A DNA stretch of 62,414 nt from Maritimibacter sp. (GCA_020441225.1 JAGRMP010000274.1:1-62414); one strand, 5' to 3'. Counted from the stretch's first letter, positions 52,271-60,617 are shown. Notes: generated from the letters alone by a model not told the origin. A program made the numbers and translations.

Positions 52271-52296
52271 CGGGCGGCCCTGCGGGCCGCCCGTTT
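52271..52296 (+). terminator. Rho-independent terminator after the FAH gene
   Basis: The stem CGGGCGGCCC (52271-52280), loop TGC, perfect complement GGGCCGCCCG (52284-52293) and TTT follow the FAH stop by 12 bases. The plus strand has the T-run, so it serves the FAH transcript; the minus-strand gene ending at 52315 faces it. Confidence 0.75.
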
Positions 52297-52314
52297 CACG
52301 ACAATGTCGAGATG

Positions 52315-52740
52315 TCAGTTCTTTGCCTTCGCCAAGGTCGCGTCGATCGTTGCCTTGATGCCTTCGGCTTCCTGACGCGTCCGCGCAATTGCGGCGCAGA
52401 ACTCACCGTGATCCGTTTTCAGCCAGACCAGCGCACCGCGCCGGAGACCGTAGCATTCGAAGGCGGCCGCCAGAAACCAGAGAGCGAACAATCCCACGAC
52501 CAAGGTCACAAGAGAATCCGTGTTGAACAGGCTGACAATCGCCCAAACGGTCGACATGGCAGCGGCGATGAAGAACCCGACAACCAGCGACATGAAGCCG
52601 GCGGGTTTCACCTCGGTTCCGCAAATATCGGCCGCCGCCAATTGGGGGTCCGCCGGAAGGTAGGTCGAAAGTCGGCCGACCGTATTGGCACTTTGCGGTG
52701 TGGACACGTCATGTGCAGGAAAGAAACAATACGTCGTCAT
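52315..52740 (-). CDS. Hypothetical protein with two predicted membrane segments (141 aa)
   Basis: Two hydrophobic segments, GFMSLVVGFFIAAAMSTVWA and SLVTLVVGLFALWFLAAAFE, lie in the middle, flanked by polar ends. The C-terminal 40 residues (FCAAIARTRQEAEGIKATID) are helical. No family is recognised. It begins 21 bases after the flavin monooxygenase gene on the same strand and is probably co-transcribed, but a functional link is not evident. Confidence 0.65.
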   Translation of the reverse strand: MTTYCFFPAHDVSTPQSANTVGRLSTYLPADPQLAAADICGTEVKPAGFMSLVVGFFIAAAMSTVWAIVSLFNTDSLVTLVVGLFALWFLAAAFECYGLRRGALVWLKTDHGEFCAAIARTRQEAEGIKATIDATLAKAKN

Positions 52741-52761
52741 CGACTCCGTCCCTCGGCGATT

Positions 52762-53895
52762 TCAATATGGCTCGCAAATCGCTTTCAGCGTCTCGATCAT
52801 CAGCCCCTGCATTTCCCCGGCAGGCGACCCGTCCTGTTCCATCTCGCCGAGCCGGATCGAGTTCCCGACTACAAGCTTGCCACGGGGCAGGCGGCGGGCA
52901 ATGAAACTCTTCATCGCGGCCTCGTAGTCGACTTCGCGGTCCAACTCGTCGACCAGCACGATCGCATCTTCGACTGCCATACCGGCGCCCGAGGCCAAAT
53001 GCGGCGTCGTCGAATGTGCCGCGTCGCCGATGAGGATGACACGGCCCTGATACCAGGTCTCTGTCAGGAGCACCGACTCGAGCGGGCGGGCAAGGATGTG
53101 CGTGTCCTCGTCCATCCCGTCGCGCAGCTCGGCGAGACCGGGGAACGGCGCCAGCAGCGCCTTGAGCCTGGGAAGCAGCTCCGCGTCGTCGTAGAACGGC
53201 TTTTCCTTCACGTTCTCGAGGCAGAACATATACATGTCGTCCGGGCTGCAGGGGGTGAAACCGACCTTGATCGGCCCGAAGAACATCCGCGCGCCGTCCC
53301 AGTCGGCGGGGCGCTTGAACTGCGCCCGCCAGCAAACCTGCCCAGTATACCAGGGTTTCGGCGCATCGGGCATGACCATGTCGCGGACCTTGGAAAAGAG
53401 CCCGTCGGCTCCGATCACCAGATCGTAGTGACCCGAGGTTTCGTCGTCGAACGCGGCAGTCACGCCGGTGTCGTCCTGGTCGAGCGTGGTGACAGTGGTG
53501 CCGGTGCGGATCGACACGCCGAGCGCGCGCATCCGGTCCTCCATCAGGTTGTGCAAGTCGGGCCGCATGATCCCGCCCTCGGCCGGGACGTCCGGCGAAT
53601 AGAGGCGGGGGTTGCGCACCTCGTTGACGACATTTCCAAGCGGATCGCAGATGGTCAGCGTGTCATGCAGGTGACCCTTCTCCATCAACCCGTCGGCAAA
53701 GCCGAGATCACAGAGCGCGCGCGCAGTGAGCGGCGAAAGCGTCACCCCGGTGCCCGCCGCACCCCAGTTCTTCTCGATATCGACCAGATCCACCGCCACG
53801 CCGCGTTCGGCCATACGGATGGCAACCGCAGGTCCGCCGACGCCGCCGCCAACGACAAGGACCTTTTTCGCGTGTTTCGTTAGCTGTCCGCTCAT
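52762..53895 (-). CDS. FAD-dependent monooxygenase (class A, 377 aa)
   Basis: The GxGxxG motif is KKVLVVGGGVGGPAVAIRMA, with an acidic VDLVDIEKNWG after strand 2. The DG-type motif is YDLVIGADGLFSKVR, and the GD motif is GRVILIGDAAHSTTPHLASG with GMAVEDAIVL. These define salicylate/para-hydroxybenzoate-hydroxylase-type enzymes that hydroxylate aromatic rings using NAD(P)H and O2. The ATG at 53895 follows GGGAGGAG. It is downstream of, and on the same strand as, the LysR gene, and may supply the ring-hydroxylation step for the dioxygenase encoded at 57.7 kb. Confidence 0.88.
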   Translation of the reverse strand: MSGQLTKHAKKVLVVGGGVGGPAVAIRMAERGVAVDLVDIEKNWGAAGTGVTLSPLTARALCDLGFADGLMEKGHLHDTLTICDPLGNVVNEVRNPRLYSPDVPAEGGIMRPDLHNLMEDRMRALGVSIRTGTTVTTLDQDDTGVTAAFDDETSGHYDLVIGADGLFSKVRDMVMPDAPKPWYTGQVCWRAQFKRPADWDGARMFFGPIKVGFTPCSPDDMYMFCLENVKEKPFYDDAELLPRLKALLAPFPGLAELRDGMDEDTHILARPLESVLLTETWYQGRVILIGDAAHSTTPHLASGAGMAVEDAIVLVDELDREVDYEAAMKSFIARRLPRGKLVVGNSIRLGEMEQDGSPAGEMQGLMIETLKAICEPY

Positions 53896-53998
53896 GATTT
53901 CTCCTCCCGTGGGTCGCCCCGTTCCGGTGAGGGTAGCTGCGCCTCTGCTTTCGGTGAAATCGATTGATCGAATGTTCGCTATTGTCAGGACAGATTGG

Positions 53999-54898
53999 TC
54001 AGGCGGCGCTGGCGGCGAGGATTTCCTGGCGCACCCAGGAAAGGCATTCGTCGCCATCCGAATAGGCGTGCCATTGCAGGTGTTCGACCAATGGCGGAAT
54101 ATCGATCGGCGCGGGCAGCACCTTCACAGGCATCATCTCGGCGAAAGCCCGGGCCAGCCTCCCCTGCAGGAGCGCGATATTCTCGGTGCCGGCGACGAGA
54201 AACGGCACGGCCGTGAAACTGCCCGCCACCGCAGCGATCTTGCGCTCGACGCCGGAGTTCTTCATGAACCAGGTCTCGAAACTCAAGGTATGCGAGGCAA
54301 ATCGCATGGTGACGTGACGGGCGTCGAAAAACTGCGCCCGGCTGATCGTGTCGCCATAGGCGGGATTGTCTGCGGCCGCGAGCACGACGTAGTCGTCGGC
54401 GAAATACCGTGCCGAGGGATGATCGTCGGCGATATAGACCTCGGGCATGGCGACGAGATCGACGTCGCCGCGCTGCAGGAGCTCGGCTGGCGAATCGCCG
54501 GGCGGATCGAGCACGAAAGTGAGGTTCGGTGCCTTGGCGCGGATATTGGCGATCGCCTTGTCGAGTTCCGCGATCACCACGTAGTCCGACGCGACGATCC
54601 GGATCGTGCGTTCGACCGTGGCGGGGTCGAACTCGGGCGGCTGGATGATTGTGCCGTCGATCTGCAAGAGCGCCGCGCGGACCTTGCCTTCGAGCATCTG
54701 CGCGCGCGGGGTGCAGACCATCTTGCGCCCGACCTGCACCAGAAGTTCGTCGCCGAAATACTCGCGAAGTCTCGCCAGCGCCCCCGAGGTCGCCGACTGG
54801 CTGAGGCAGAGCTTGTCGGCGGCGCGGCTGACGTTGCGTTCCGTCAGCAACACGTCGAGCGCGACGAGCAGGTTGAGGTCCAGACCTTTGAAACGCAT
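53999..54898 (-). CDS. LysR-family regulator (NodD-like, 299 aa)
   Basis: The HTH is LDLNLLVALDVLLTERNVSR with AADKLCLSQSATSGALARL, and the effector domain follows (VERTIRIVASDYVVI, GDVDLVAMPEVYI). The form FDPATVERTIRIV with DYVVIAELDKA resembles NodD/NagR-type regulators of aromatic catabolism. It is divergent from the SDR at 55002; the 103-base gap contains CCTAT (54907) and ATAGG (about 54950) half-sites. It probably activates the SDR and/or the monooxygenase in response to a pathway intermediate. Confidence 0.9.
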   Translation of the reverse strand: MRFKGLDLNLLVALDVLLTERNVSRAADKLCLSQSATSGALARLREYFGDELLVQVGRKMVCTPRAQMLEGKVRAALLQIDGTIIQPPEFDPATVERTIRIVASDYVVIAELDKAIANIRAKAPNLTFVLDPPGDSPAELLQRGDVDLVAMPEVYIADDHPSARYFADDYVVLAAADNPAYGDTISRAQFFDARHVTMRFASHTLSFETWFMKNSGVERKIAAVAGSFTAVPFLVAGTENIALLQGRLARAFAEMMPVKVLPAPIDIPPLVEHLQWHAYSDGDECLSWVRQEILAASAA

Positions 54899-55001
54899 GG
54901 CGCACCTATTGGCAGGGTGGATTTAAGGCATCCGTATAATCGGTTTGGCAGATAGGGATGGGCAACGCAAGATTGCCGGGGAGATGAGGGGAAACGCGAC
55001 C

Positions 55002-55766
55002 ATGACACCATCGAGGATGTTCGACCTCACCGGCAAACGTGCATTGGTGACCGGTGCGGCCAGCGGGATCGGCCGCGCGGTCGCCGGGGCCTTCCTGCGG
55101 GCCGGGGCGGACGTCACCATCGCGGGCGACCGCGCGGAGGAGGTGGCGACCGCCGCGCAGGACATCGGTGCCAGGGGATTGCATGTCGTCCTGGGCACCC
55201 GCGCGGCCGCCGAGGCCATGGTGGCAGAGGCCCGATCGGCGATGGGCGGGATCGACATCTTCGTCTCCAACGCCGGGATCGAGGGGCCGGTGACCGGTCT
55301 GCATGACCTCGACGAGGACGCCTACATGCGGGTCTTCGACGTCAACCTGCACGCTGCCACCTGGGCGACGGCGGCGCTCGTGCCCGGCATGTCGGCCTCG
55401 GGCGGCGGATCGTTCATCTACATGGCGAGCCTGTCGGCGCTCCGCGGCAACCGCGCCATTGCCACCTATTCCATGACGAAGGCGGCCCTCGCTCAGCTCG
55501 CGCGCAACGTGGCTGTGGCCCATGGGCCTGAGAATATCCGCGCCAATGCCATCGCGCCGGGCCTGATCGAGACACCGTTTTCGCGCGGAATGATGGCCGA
55601 TGACGCCTTCATGGCGCGCCGCATGCAGGCCACGCCGCTCCGGCGCGTCGGACAACCTGACGAAATCGCCGCCACGGCGCTCTGGCTCGCCGCGCCCGGC
55701 GGGGCGTTCGTCACCGGCCAGACCATCGTTGTCGACGGCGGCACGCTGATCTCGGACGGGAGCTAA
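55002..55766 (+). CDS. SDR family dehydrogenase (254 aa)
   Basis: The motifs TGAASGIGRA, SNAGIEGP, MASLSALRG, YSMTKAA and AIAPGLIETPF identify a classical SDR; the end reads GQTIVVDGGTLISDGS. The ATG at 55002 is preceded by GAGGGG; an ATG at 54984 is also in frame. It is divergent from the LysR gene and convergent with another SDR, with overlapping palindromes between them. It is a probable dehydrogenase of a cis-diol or alcohol intermediate. Confidence 0.88.
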   Translation: MTPSRMFDLTGKRALVTGAASGIGRAVAGAFLRAGADVTIAGDRAEEVATAAQDIGARGLHVVLGTRAAAEAMVAEARSAMGGIDIFVSNAGIEGPVTGLHDLDEDAYMRVFDVNLHAATWATAALVPGMSASGGGSFIYMASLSALRGNRAIATYSMTKAALAQLARNVAVAHGPENIRANAIAPGLIETPFSRGMMADDAFMARRMQATPLRRVGQPDEIAATALWLAAPGGAFVTGQTIVVDGGTLISDGS

Positions 55767-55770
55767 GGCC

Positions 55771-55809
55771 CTTCGAAGCGCGCTTCGAAGCCGTTTCGAA
55801 ACGGCTTCG
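55771..55809. terminator. Two overlapping palindromes between convergent SDR genes
   Basis: CTTCGAAGCGCGCTTCGAAG (55771-55790) is a perfect 20-base palindrome. A second perfect 24-base palindrome, arms CGAAGCCGTTTC and its complement (55786-55809), shares five bases with it. Located between stops at 55766 and 55814, they probably form a bidirectional terminator with alternative hairpins, although T-runs are short. Confidence 0.6.
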
Positions 55810-55813
55810 CACC

Positions 55814-56557
55814 TCACCAGGCGGTCGCGCCACCGTCGATCCTGAAGTCCGCCCCGGTGACGTAGCCCGACTCGTCCGAGCCGAGGTAGATCGCGAGGTG
55901 ACCGATATCCTCGGTCGTGCCGAGACGCCCCACCATGAGCTTCGCGCGCACATTCTCCATCAGCGGCGTGTCGAGGTGCTGCTCGGTCTCCTCGGTCACG
56001 GTGAAACCCGGCGCAATCGAATTGGCACGGATCCCTTTCGGACCGCCCTCCATCGCCATCTGCCGGGTCATGGCGAGCACTGCGCCCTTGCCAGCGGTAT
56101 GTGCAATAGCGAGCAGGCCTTGCAGCGCGTTGTGCGCGTTGGCCGAGGAGAAGTTGACAATGCTGGCAGCACCGGAGGCCTCCAGGAGCGGCCACAGCGC
56201 GCGGGTGACGAGGAAGACCGTGTCGATCTCCCCCGCCGTGGTGGTGTGCCAGTCGGCGAGGCTCATCTCGGCAATCGGCGCGAATCGGACGATGGCGGCC
56301 GCGTTGACGAGGATGTCGACGGCGCCCCATTGCCGGACCACATCTGCCAGCCCGGCCGCCCCGGCCTCGGTGGTCAGATCGGCGGCATGGAGCGTGAGCC
56401 CCGGCACCTCGGCGGCGAGCCGGTCGAGCGCGTCCGCGTCGATGTCTGAGGCCAGCACAAGCGCGCCCGCGCCCGCATACATCACCGCGATCTGGCGTCC
56501 GATGCCGCGCCCTGCACCGGTCACCACGGCGCGCTTGCCGGCAAGCCGTTTACGCAT
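55814..56557 (-). CDS. SDR family dehydrogenase (247 aa)
   Basis: The SDR motifs are [20 protein letters not shown] (NNAG variant), NFSSANAHNA, HTAGKGA and SIAPGFTVTEE, ending GADFRIDGGATAW. The active-site Tyr of YxxxK is His in HTAGK, so the catalytic tyrosine appears substituted, which is unusual and may alter or abolish oxidoreductase activity. It is the last gene of the VOC-Rieske-cyclase-SDR operon and overlaps the cyclase gene by 8 bases. Confidence 0.85.
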   Translation of the reverse strand: MRKRLAGKRAVVTGAGRGIGRQIAVMYAGAGALVLASDIDADALDRLAAEVPGLTLHAADLTTEAGAAGLADVVRQWGAVDILVNAAAIVRFAPIAEMSLADWHTTTAGEIDTVFLVTRALWPLLEASGAASIVNFSSANAHNALQGLLAIAHTAGKGAVLAMTRQMAMEGGPKGIRANSIAPGFTVTEETEQHLDTPLMENVRAKLMVGRLGTTEDIGHLAIYLGSDESGYVTGADFRIDGGATAW

Positions 56558-57323
56558 CGAAGATCGCCACCGCCCGGCACCAGCCGGCGGACGCCCCCTC
56601 GACCTTCACCGGAAAGGCATGCACCGTGTAGCCGGTCGGCGGCAGGCTCTCGAGGTTGCCGAGCTTTTCGATCTGGCAATAGGCCGCTTCGGCGCCGGCC
56701 TTGTGGCCTTCCCAGTAGAGGCTCTTGTCGCCGGTCCGCGCGACCGCTTCCCTCATGTATTTGAGCGGCGCGTCCCAGCCCCAGGCGTCGGTGCCCATCA
56801 CCTTGATGCCCTTGCCGGTCAGGTGGAGTGTCGCCTCGCGGCCCATGCCGATGCCCTTGTCGAGGTAGTCGTCTTCGCCGTAGCGGGCCCCCGCGGCGGT
56901 GTTGACCAGCACGATATCGCCGGGCGCGAGCACATGGCCGATCCGCGCGAGTTCGGCGTCGATCTCGGCGGCGGTGACCACGTGGCCGTCGGGCATGTGC
57001 CGGAAATCGAGCTTCACCCCGGGCCCGATGCACCACTCCAGCGGCACCTCGTCGATGGTGATCGCGCGTTCGCCGCCGTTCATCGTCGGGTGATAGTGCC
57101 AGGGCGCGTCCATATGGGTGCCCACATGGGTCGTGATCTCGCACATCTCCGACGCCGGGCCCGCACCGCCCAGGAGGTCTTCGGGCTCCAGCCCGCCCAT
57201 CGGCGCGAACTCCACCGCCCCGAAGGCATGGTCGCGATAGGTGATCTTCGGCCGGAGTGGCGGCGGGTCGGAGGCGATGCCGACAGTGATCGGCACGGAG
57301 AGGTCGACAATGCGGCGGGCCAT
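56550..57323 (-). CDS. Cyclase-family metal-dependent hydrolase (257 aa)
   Basis: The zinc/manganese motif ITTHVGTHMDAPWHY carries the HxGTHxDxPxH pattern of the cyclase family (kynurenine formamidase, isatin hydrolase). Further features are DIVLVNTAAGARYGED, GTDAWGWD and AGWCRAVAIF. It hydrolyses amides, lactams or cyclic esters. The ATG at 57323 overlaps no other gene and lies 10 bases after the Rieske stop. In this operon it may open a ring or hydrolyse an amide or lactone intermediate. Confidence 0.88.
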   Translation of the reverse strand: MARRIVDLSVPITVGIASDPPPLRPKITYRDHAFGAVEFAPMGGLEPEDLLGGAGPASEMCEITTHVGTHMDAPWHYHPTMNGGERAITIDEVPLEWCIGPGVKLDFRHMPDGHVVTAAEIDAELARIGHVLAPGDIVLVNTAAGARYGEDDYLDKGIGMGREATLHLTGKGIKVMGTDAWGWDAPLKYMREAVARTGDKSLYWEGHKAGAEAAYCQIEKLGNLESLPPTGYTVHAFPVKVEGASAGWCRAVAIFDA

Positions 57324-57333
57324 GGGGGCTCCT

Positions 57334-57756
57334 TCAGTCGTGGTGCGCGCCTGCGCGACGGCGCAGTCCGGGTGCGTAGGGCTCGGTGATGTAGACACCG
57401 CCGCACCGCAAGGTGAGCGGCACCGGCGTGAGGCTGCGGCCAAGGCAGGGTCCGATCACGCAGACCCCCGTCGCAATCTCGAACTGCGCGCCATGGGCGC
57501 CACAGATGATGCGTTTCCGGTCACCGGTCAGGTATTCGTCTTTCTTCCATGCCATCCGGGCATGATCGTAGTGCGGGCACAGGTTGCGCCAGCCAAAGAC
57601 CCGCGGCCCCCGGCGCACGACGAACATGGTATCGCGCCCCTCGCCGAGTGGATCGAAGCCGCGCGACGCACCATCTACCAGCTCCTCGAACCGGCAGAGT
57701 GCCGTGGCGATCGTCTTAGTTTCCGTGCCCAAGTCAGTGCTCGTCAGGACCGCCAC
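57334..57756 (-). CDS. Rieske [2Fe-2S] protein (140 aa)
   Basis: The two cluster half-motifs are LCPHYDH (Cys-x-His) and ICGAHGAQFE (Cys-x-x-His), separated by 20 residues, within a small Rieske fold. There is no oxygenase catalytic domain, so it is either a ferredoxin or a single-domain oxygenase-like electron carrier. The GTG start (57756) overlaps the VOC gene by 23 bases; a TTG at about 57732 is an alternative. No matching reductase or large oxygenase subunit is present in the window. Confidence 0.82.
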   Translation of the reverse strand: MAVLTSTDLGTETKTIATALCRFEELVDGASRGFDPLGEGRDTMFVVRRGPRVFGWRNLCPHYDHARMAWKKDEYLTGDRKRIICGAHGAQFEIATGVCVIGPCLGRSLTPVPLTLRCGGVYITEPYAPGLRRRAGAHHD

Positions 57757-58672
57757 CCGGGAACCATTTCTCGACGTTTTCGAACAGGAACATCTGGCTC
57801 ACTTCCGCGCCCACCTGCGCCTCGCGCGGCACCCAGTTTTCGTCGTGGATATCCATGTCGGCATCGTATTCGAAATGGGTCATCAGCGGGCAGTTGAAAT
57901 ACCAAAACCAGTTGGAGCCGAATTTGTGCCGGCCCGGGCCCCAGAAGCTTTCGTAGCCCTTCTTGATGAGCCGCGAGCCCGCCAGCATCAGCTCGGTCGG
58001 CCCCTGCATGTGGAAGGCGAGATGCTCGAGGCCCTGCATATACGGTGGCGTATGGAGCATGAACAGCGTGTGGTGGTCGATGTTCGCCTGCGGTTTCAGG
58101 AACGGGCCGACGCCGTTGAACCGGTCGGTCACCTCGAACCCCAGCCGCTCGACGTAGAACTTCTCGGTCGCGGGCATGTCGGGGGTGAAATAGACGATGT
58201 GAGACAGGGTGCGCGGCTTGGCCTCGGCGTCCTCGTTGGCGCCGATCTTGTTGAAGGTCCGCATCGGCTTCGCCCCGGGCGAGTTGATGAGTTCGGGCTC
58301 CATCTCGATCGCGATTCGGCGAGTGAGCTGGAACTTGAGCTCGAAGCCGACCACGTCCTGGAAGGTGACCGAGCCGTCATCGGCACGAACGACTTCGCGG
58401 TCCTTCTTCATCTCCGCCTCGATCGCCTCGAGCGTCGCGGCATCCTCGACACCGTAGACCGTTTGGCGCAGAGTCGAGCCGGAGGCCAGGGCGGCCGGAA
58501 GGCGTGCGTCGTCGCGCCCTCGGATCGTGATCGCGGTCTTGTCGCAGGCGGTGAAGGTGCCGCCGGTTTCGTCCCAGATTTCTTCGTCGAGCCCATAGTC
58601 GAGCAAGAACTGCCGCGACGCAGCCAGATCGTCGACGCCGAAGACCAACTCGTCAGGTCCGATGATGCGCAT
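57734..58672 (-). CDS. VOC-family extradiol dioxygenase-like protein (312 aa)
   Basis: It has two VOC modules: the first (FGVDDLAASRQFLLDYGLDE) probably structural, the second with metal ligand candidates His in LSHIVYFTPD, His in LEHLAFHMQG and Glu in HFEYDADMD. The spacing follows type I extradiol (catechol 2,3-) dioxygenases. The ATG at 58672 has GGGAGG. It heads a four-gene operon (VOC, Rieske, cyclase, SDR) and faces the hydrolase gene across the second TetR operator. It is the best candidate for a ring-opening step. Confidence 0.82.
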   Translation of the reverse strand: MRIIGPDELVFGVDDLAASRQFLLDYGLDEEIWDETGGTFTACDKTAITIRGRDDARLPAALASGSTLRQTVYGVEDAATLEAIEAEMKKDREVVRADDGSVTFQDVVGFELKFQLTRRIAIEMEPELINSPGAKPMRTFNKIGANEDAEAKPRTLSHIVYFTPDMPATEKFYVERLGFEVTDRFNGVGPFLKPQANIDHHTLFMLHTPPYMQGLEHLAFHMQGPTELMLAGSRLIKKGYESFWGPGRHKFGSNWFWYFNCPLMTHFEYDADMDIHDENWVPREAQVGAEVSQMFLFENVEKWFPGGGPDEH

Positions 58673-58750
58673 GAATACCTCCCAATTCTCTGTTGCCGCT
58701 CAAAGTAGGATCGCCCCGGGTATTGGGGAAATTGTTATTTCGCATTCCCT

Positions 58751-58772
58751 CTATCCGTCCCGCCGATAGGTC
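58751..58772. promoter_or_regulatory. Putative TetR operator 2
   Basis: The dyad CTATCCG-TCCCG-CCGATAG (58751-58769) pairs 6 of 7 and extends to GGTC. Bases 58757-58772 are identical to 41204-41219. It lies in the 170-base gap between the divergent VOC and alpha/beta-hydrolase genes. Confidence 0.7.
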
Positions 58773-58842
58773 GGCGCGGGACTTCCGATTTCTCTTTGCC
58801 GATGCGCCCGGGTAGCGTCGCGCCAAATGGAGGAACACAAGC

Positions 58843-60003
58843 ATGGCGCTTTTCGAGTATTTCCCGAACTACGTCTGGAATCTGTCGCTGTCGATCGCGA
58901 TGCAGTCGGGCGCAGAGCTGGGCGAGATCATCGACATGTCGAAGCCGCTTCTGGAAAAAGCCGAGGCCGGGGAGGATGCGGGAACCGCCGAGTTCCTCGC
59001 CGAGTGGATGAAGAAGGCGAACGACCTCGAAGCGCAAGCGGGTGAGGACGAGGCGAAGGGCCGGCTCTATTCCGCGGCCGACAAGTTGCGTCGCGCCTCA
59101 CTTTACCTGCTCACCGCCGAACGGATGCAGGGCCACGGTCATCCGGGTCGCGCCGAGACCTTCGCCCGCGCGCTCGCGGCCTTCGGCAAATACGTGAAAT
59201 ACAACGGCGAGAACTGCGAACGGGTCGAGATCCCCTATGACGGCAAGGTGCTCGCCGGCTATCTTACCCGCGCCGAGGGCGTGACCGGCGAGGCGCCATG
59301 CGTGCTGTTCCTCAACGGGCTCGATTCCAACAAGGAGCTGCTCTACTGGACCTGGCTGCCACAGGCGCTCGCCAAGCGCGGGATCTCGACGCTTTGCCTC
59401 GACCAGCCCGGCACGGGCGAGTCGATCCGTCTCCAGGGCCTCCACGCCCGCTACGACAGCGAGGCCTGGGGGAGCCCGGTGTTCGACTGGATGGCGGCGC
59501 ACCCGGAGATCGACGCGAGCCGGATCGGCTGCTCAGGGATTTCTCTCGGTGGCTACTACGTGCCACGCGTCGTCGCCAACGAGCCGCGCTTCGCCTCCGG
59601 CGCCGTCTGGGGCGCGAACCACAACTGGGCCGAGGTGCAATACAAACGCATGAAGCGCGAGGGCGAAAACCCGGTGCCGCATTACTGGAAACACGTCTGG
59701 TGGGTCTTCGACGCCAAGGACCAGGAAGATTTCCTCGAGAAATCCAAAGGCATGACCCTCGACGGCCAGATGGAGAAGATCAAGGTTCCTTTCCTCATCA
59801 CCCACGGCGAGTTCGACCGCCAGATCGGGCTCGAATACGCCCACCAATCCTTCGACCAACTCGTCAACAGCTCGCGCCGGGAGCTCAAGATCTTCACCCC
59901 CTACGAGGGCGGGGTCGAACACGTCGGTGCCGACAACATGAGCTACGGCCGCTCGCTCATCGCCGACTGGTTCGCCGAAACCCTGGGCGGCCACACCAGG
60001 TGA
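58843..60003 (+). CDS. Alpha/beta hydrolase, DHPON hydrolase/FrsA-like family (386 aa)
   Basis: A helical N-terminal cap (about 1-110) precedes the hydrolase core: VLFLNGLDSNKELLYW (oxyanion region), the nucleophile elbow GCSGISLGGYYVPR, the acid in FLITHGEFDRQIG and the terminal His in GVEHVGADN. This architecture resembles 2,6-dihydroxypseudooxynicotine hydrolase, a C-C bond hydrolase. The ATG follows GGAGG. It pairs naturally with the extradiol-type dioxygenase across the promoter. The gene overlaps the thioesterase gene. Confidence 0.87.
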   Translation: MALFEYFPNYVWNLSLSIAMQSGAELGEIIDMSKPLLEKAEAGEDAGTAEFLAEWMKKANDLEAQAGEDEAKGRLYSAADKLRRASLYLLTAERMQGHGHPGRAETFARALAAFGKYVKYNGENCERVEIPYDGKVLAGYLTRAEGVTGEAPCVLFLNGLDSNKELLYWTWLPQALAKRGISTLCLDQPGTGESIRLQGLHARYDSEAWGSPVFDWMAAHPEIDASRIGCSGISLGGYYVPRVVANEPRFASGAVWGANHNWAEVQYKRMKREGENPVPHYWKHVWWVFDAKDQEDFLEKSKGMTLDGQMEKIKVPFLITHGEFDRQIGLEYAHQSFDQLVNSSRRELKIFTPYEGGVEHVGADNMSYGRSLIADWFAETLGGHTR

Positions 60004-60449
60004 GGTTCCGCTTCGAGACCAAGATCCAGCCCGATTGGATCGACTACAACGGGCACATGCGCGACAGCTATTTCCACCTCGTTTTCTCACTCGCGGTGGA
60101 TGCGCTGCAGGACGAGGTTGGGTTCGACGCGGCCTACCGTGAGGCGACAGGCTGCACCATCTATCTCCTCGAAAGCCACGCTTATTACCTGCGCGAGGTA
60201 AAGGCGGGCGCGCGGGTTACGGTCGAAACCGGCGTGCTCGCCGTCGACGCGAAGCGCTTCCACCTTTATATGGAGATGTTCGAGGGCGGCGAGCGGGTTG
60301 CGGTCGGAGAGTTCATGGAGCTTCACGTGGCCCAGGCGCCCGAGCCGCACGCCACCCCGATGCCCGGCGAGATACATGCAAGACTGGACGCCAAACTGGT
60401 GGCCGCCCCGGACGCGTTGGACAGGCGGGCGCGCGGGATCAGCATCTGA
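60000..60449 (+). CDS. Hotdog-fold acyl-CoA thioesterase (4HBT-like, 149 aa)
   Basis: The GTG start (60000-60002) overlaps the TGA of the hydrolase gene. The sequence reads FRFETKIQPDWIDYNGHMRD, the catalytic-Asp-containing PDWIDYNGHM motif of 4HBT thioesterases, then YLLESHAYYLREVKAGARV and MEMFEGGERVAVGEFMELHV. The form resembles betainyl-CoA-type thioesterases. It is translationally coupled to the hydrolase, so it may release an acid from a CoA-bound intermediate. Confidence 0.83.
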   Translation: MRFRFETKIQPDWIDYNGHMRDSYFHLVFSLAVDALQDEVGFDAAYREATGCTIYLLESHAYYLREVKAGARVTVETGVLAVDAKRFHLYMEMFEGGERVAVGEFMELHVAQAPEPHATPMPGEIHARLDAKLVAAPDALDRRARGISI

Positions 60450-60604
60450 CACGAACAACTTCTCACTACGTCGAAGTGGCCTGCAAACCGCGCCCGATGC
60501 ACGACCTCGGGCAGATCGCGCAGGACGTTGATGATGCGGAAAGCGTGCCTCCGGAGGTGCTGTTCCCGTTTGCAGGCGACAAAGGCAGATCTCGGTGGGA
60601 TCAT

Positions 60605-60617
60605 GCCCCCGCAACCA
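60605..60617. other. Putative attachment core att3
   Basis: GCCCCCGCAACCA is identical to the core of att1 and att2, with one further A shared with att2. The flanks differ: right of it is LacI/DapA DNA, unrelated to recombinase sequence. It lies in a 213-base gap (60450-60662) with no other gene I can support. Confidence 0.4.

Larger units (their letters stand above)
35049..60617. mobile_element. Putative integrative element B (catabolic island) between att2 and att3
   Basis: It starts with att2 and a recombinase 3'-end remnant, carries only catabolic, transport and regulatory genes, and ends at a third copy of the core (60605-60617). Because its recombinase is reduced to a fragment it is probably no longer self-mobile. 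The boundary at att3 rests on a 13-14 base match only. Confidence 0.35.

Noticed and set aside
54945..56330. Long frames on the strand opposite the SDR genes (for example 474 codons ending at 54906)
   Set aside because: Antisense images of the SDR genes, without start signals.
60323..60604. A 93-codon minus-strand frame with a transposase-like look (HAFRIINVLRDLPEVV)
   Set aside because: No ribosome site, overlaps the thioesterase gene, and no transposase motif could be confirmed; possibly a fragment but unsupported.
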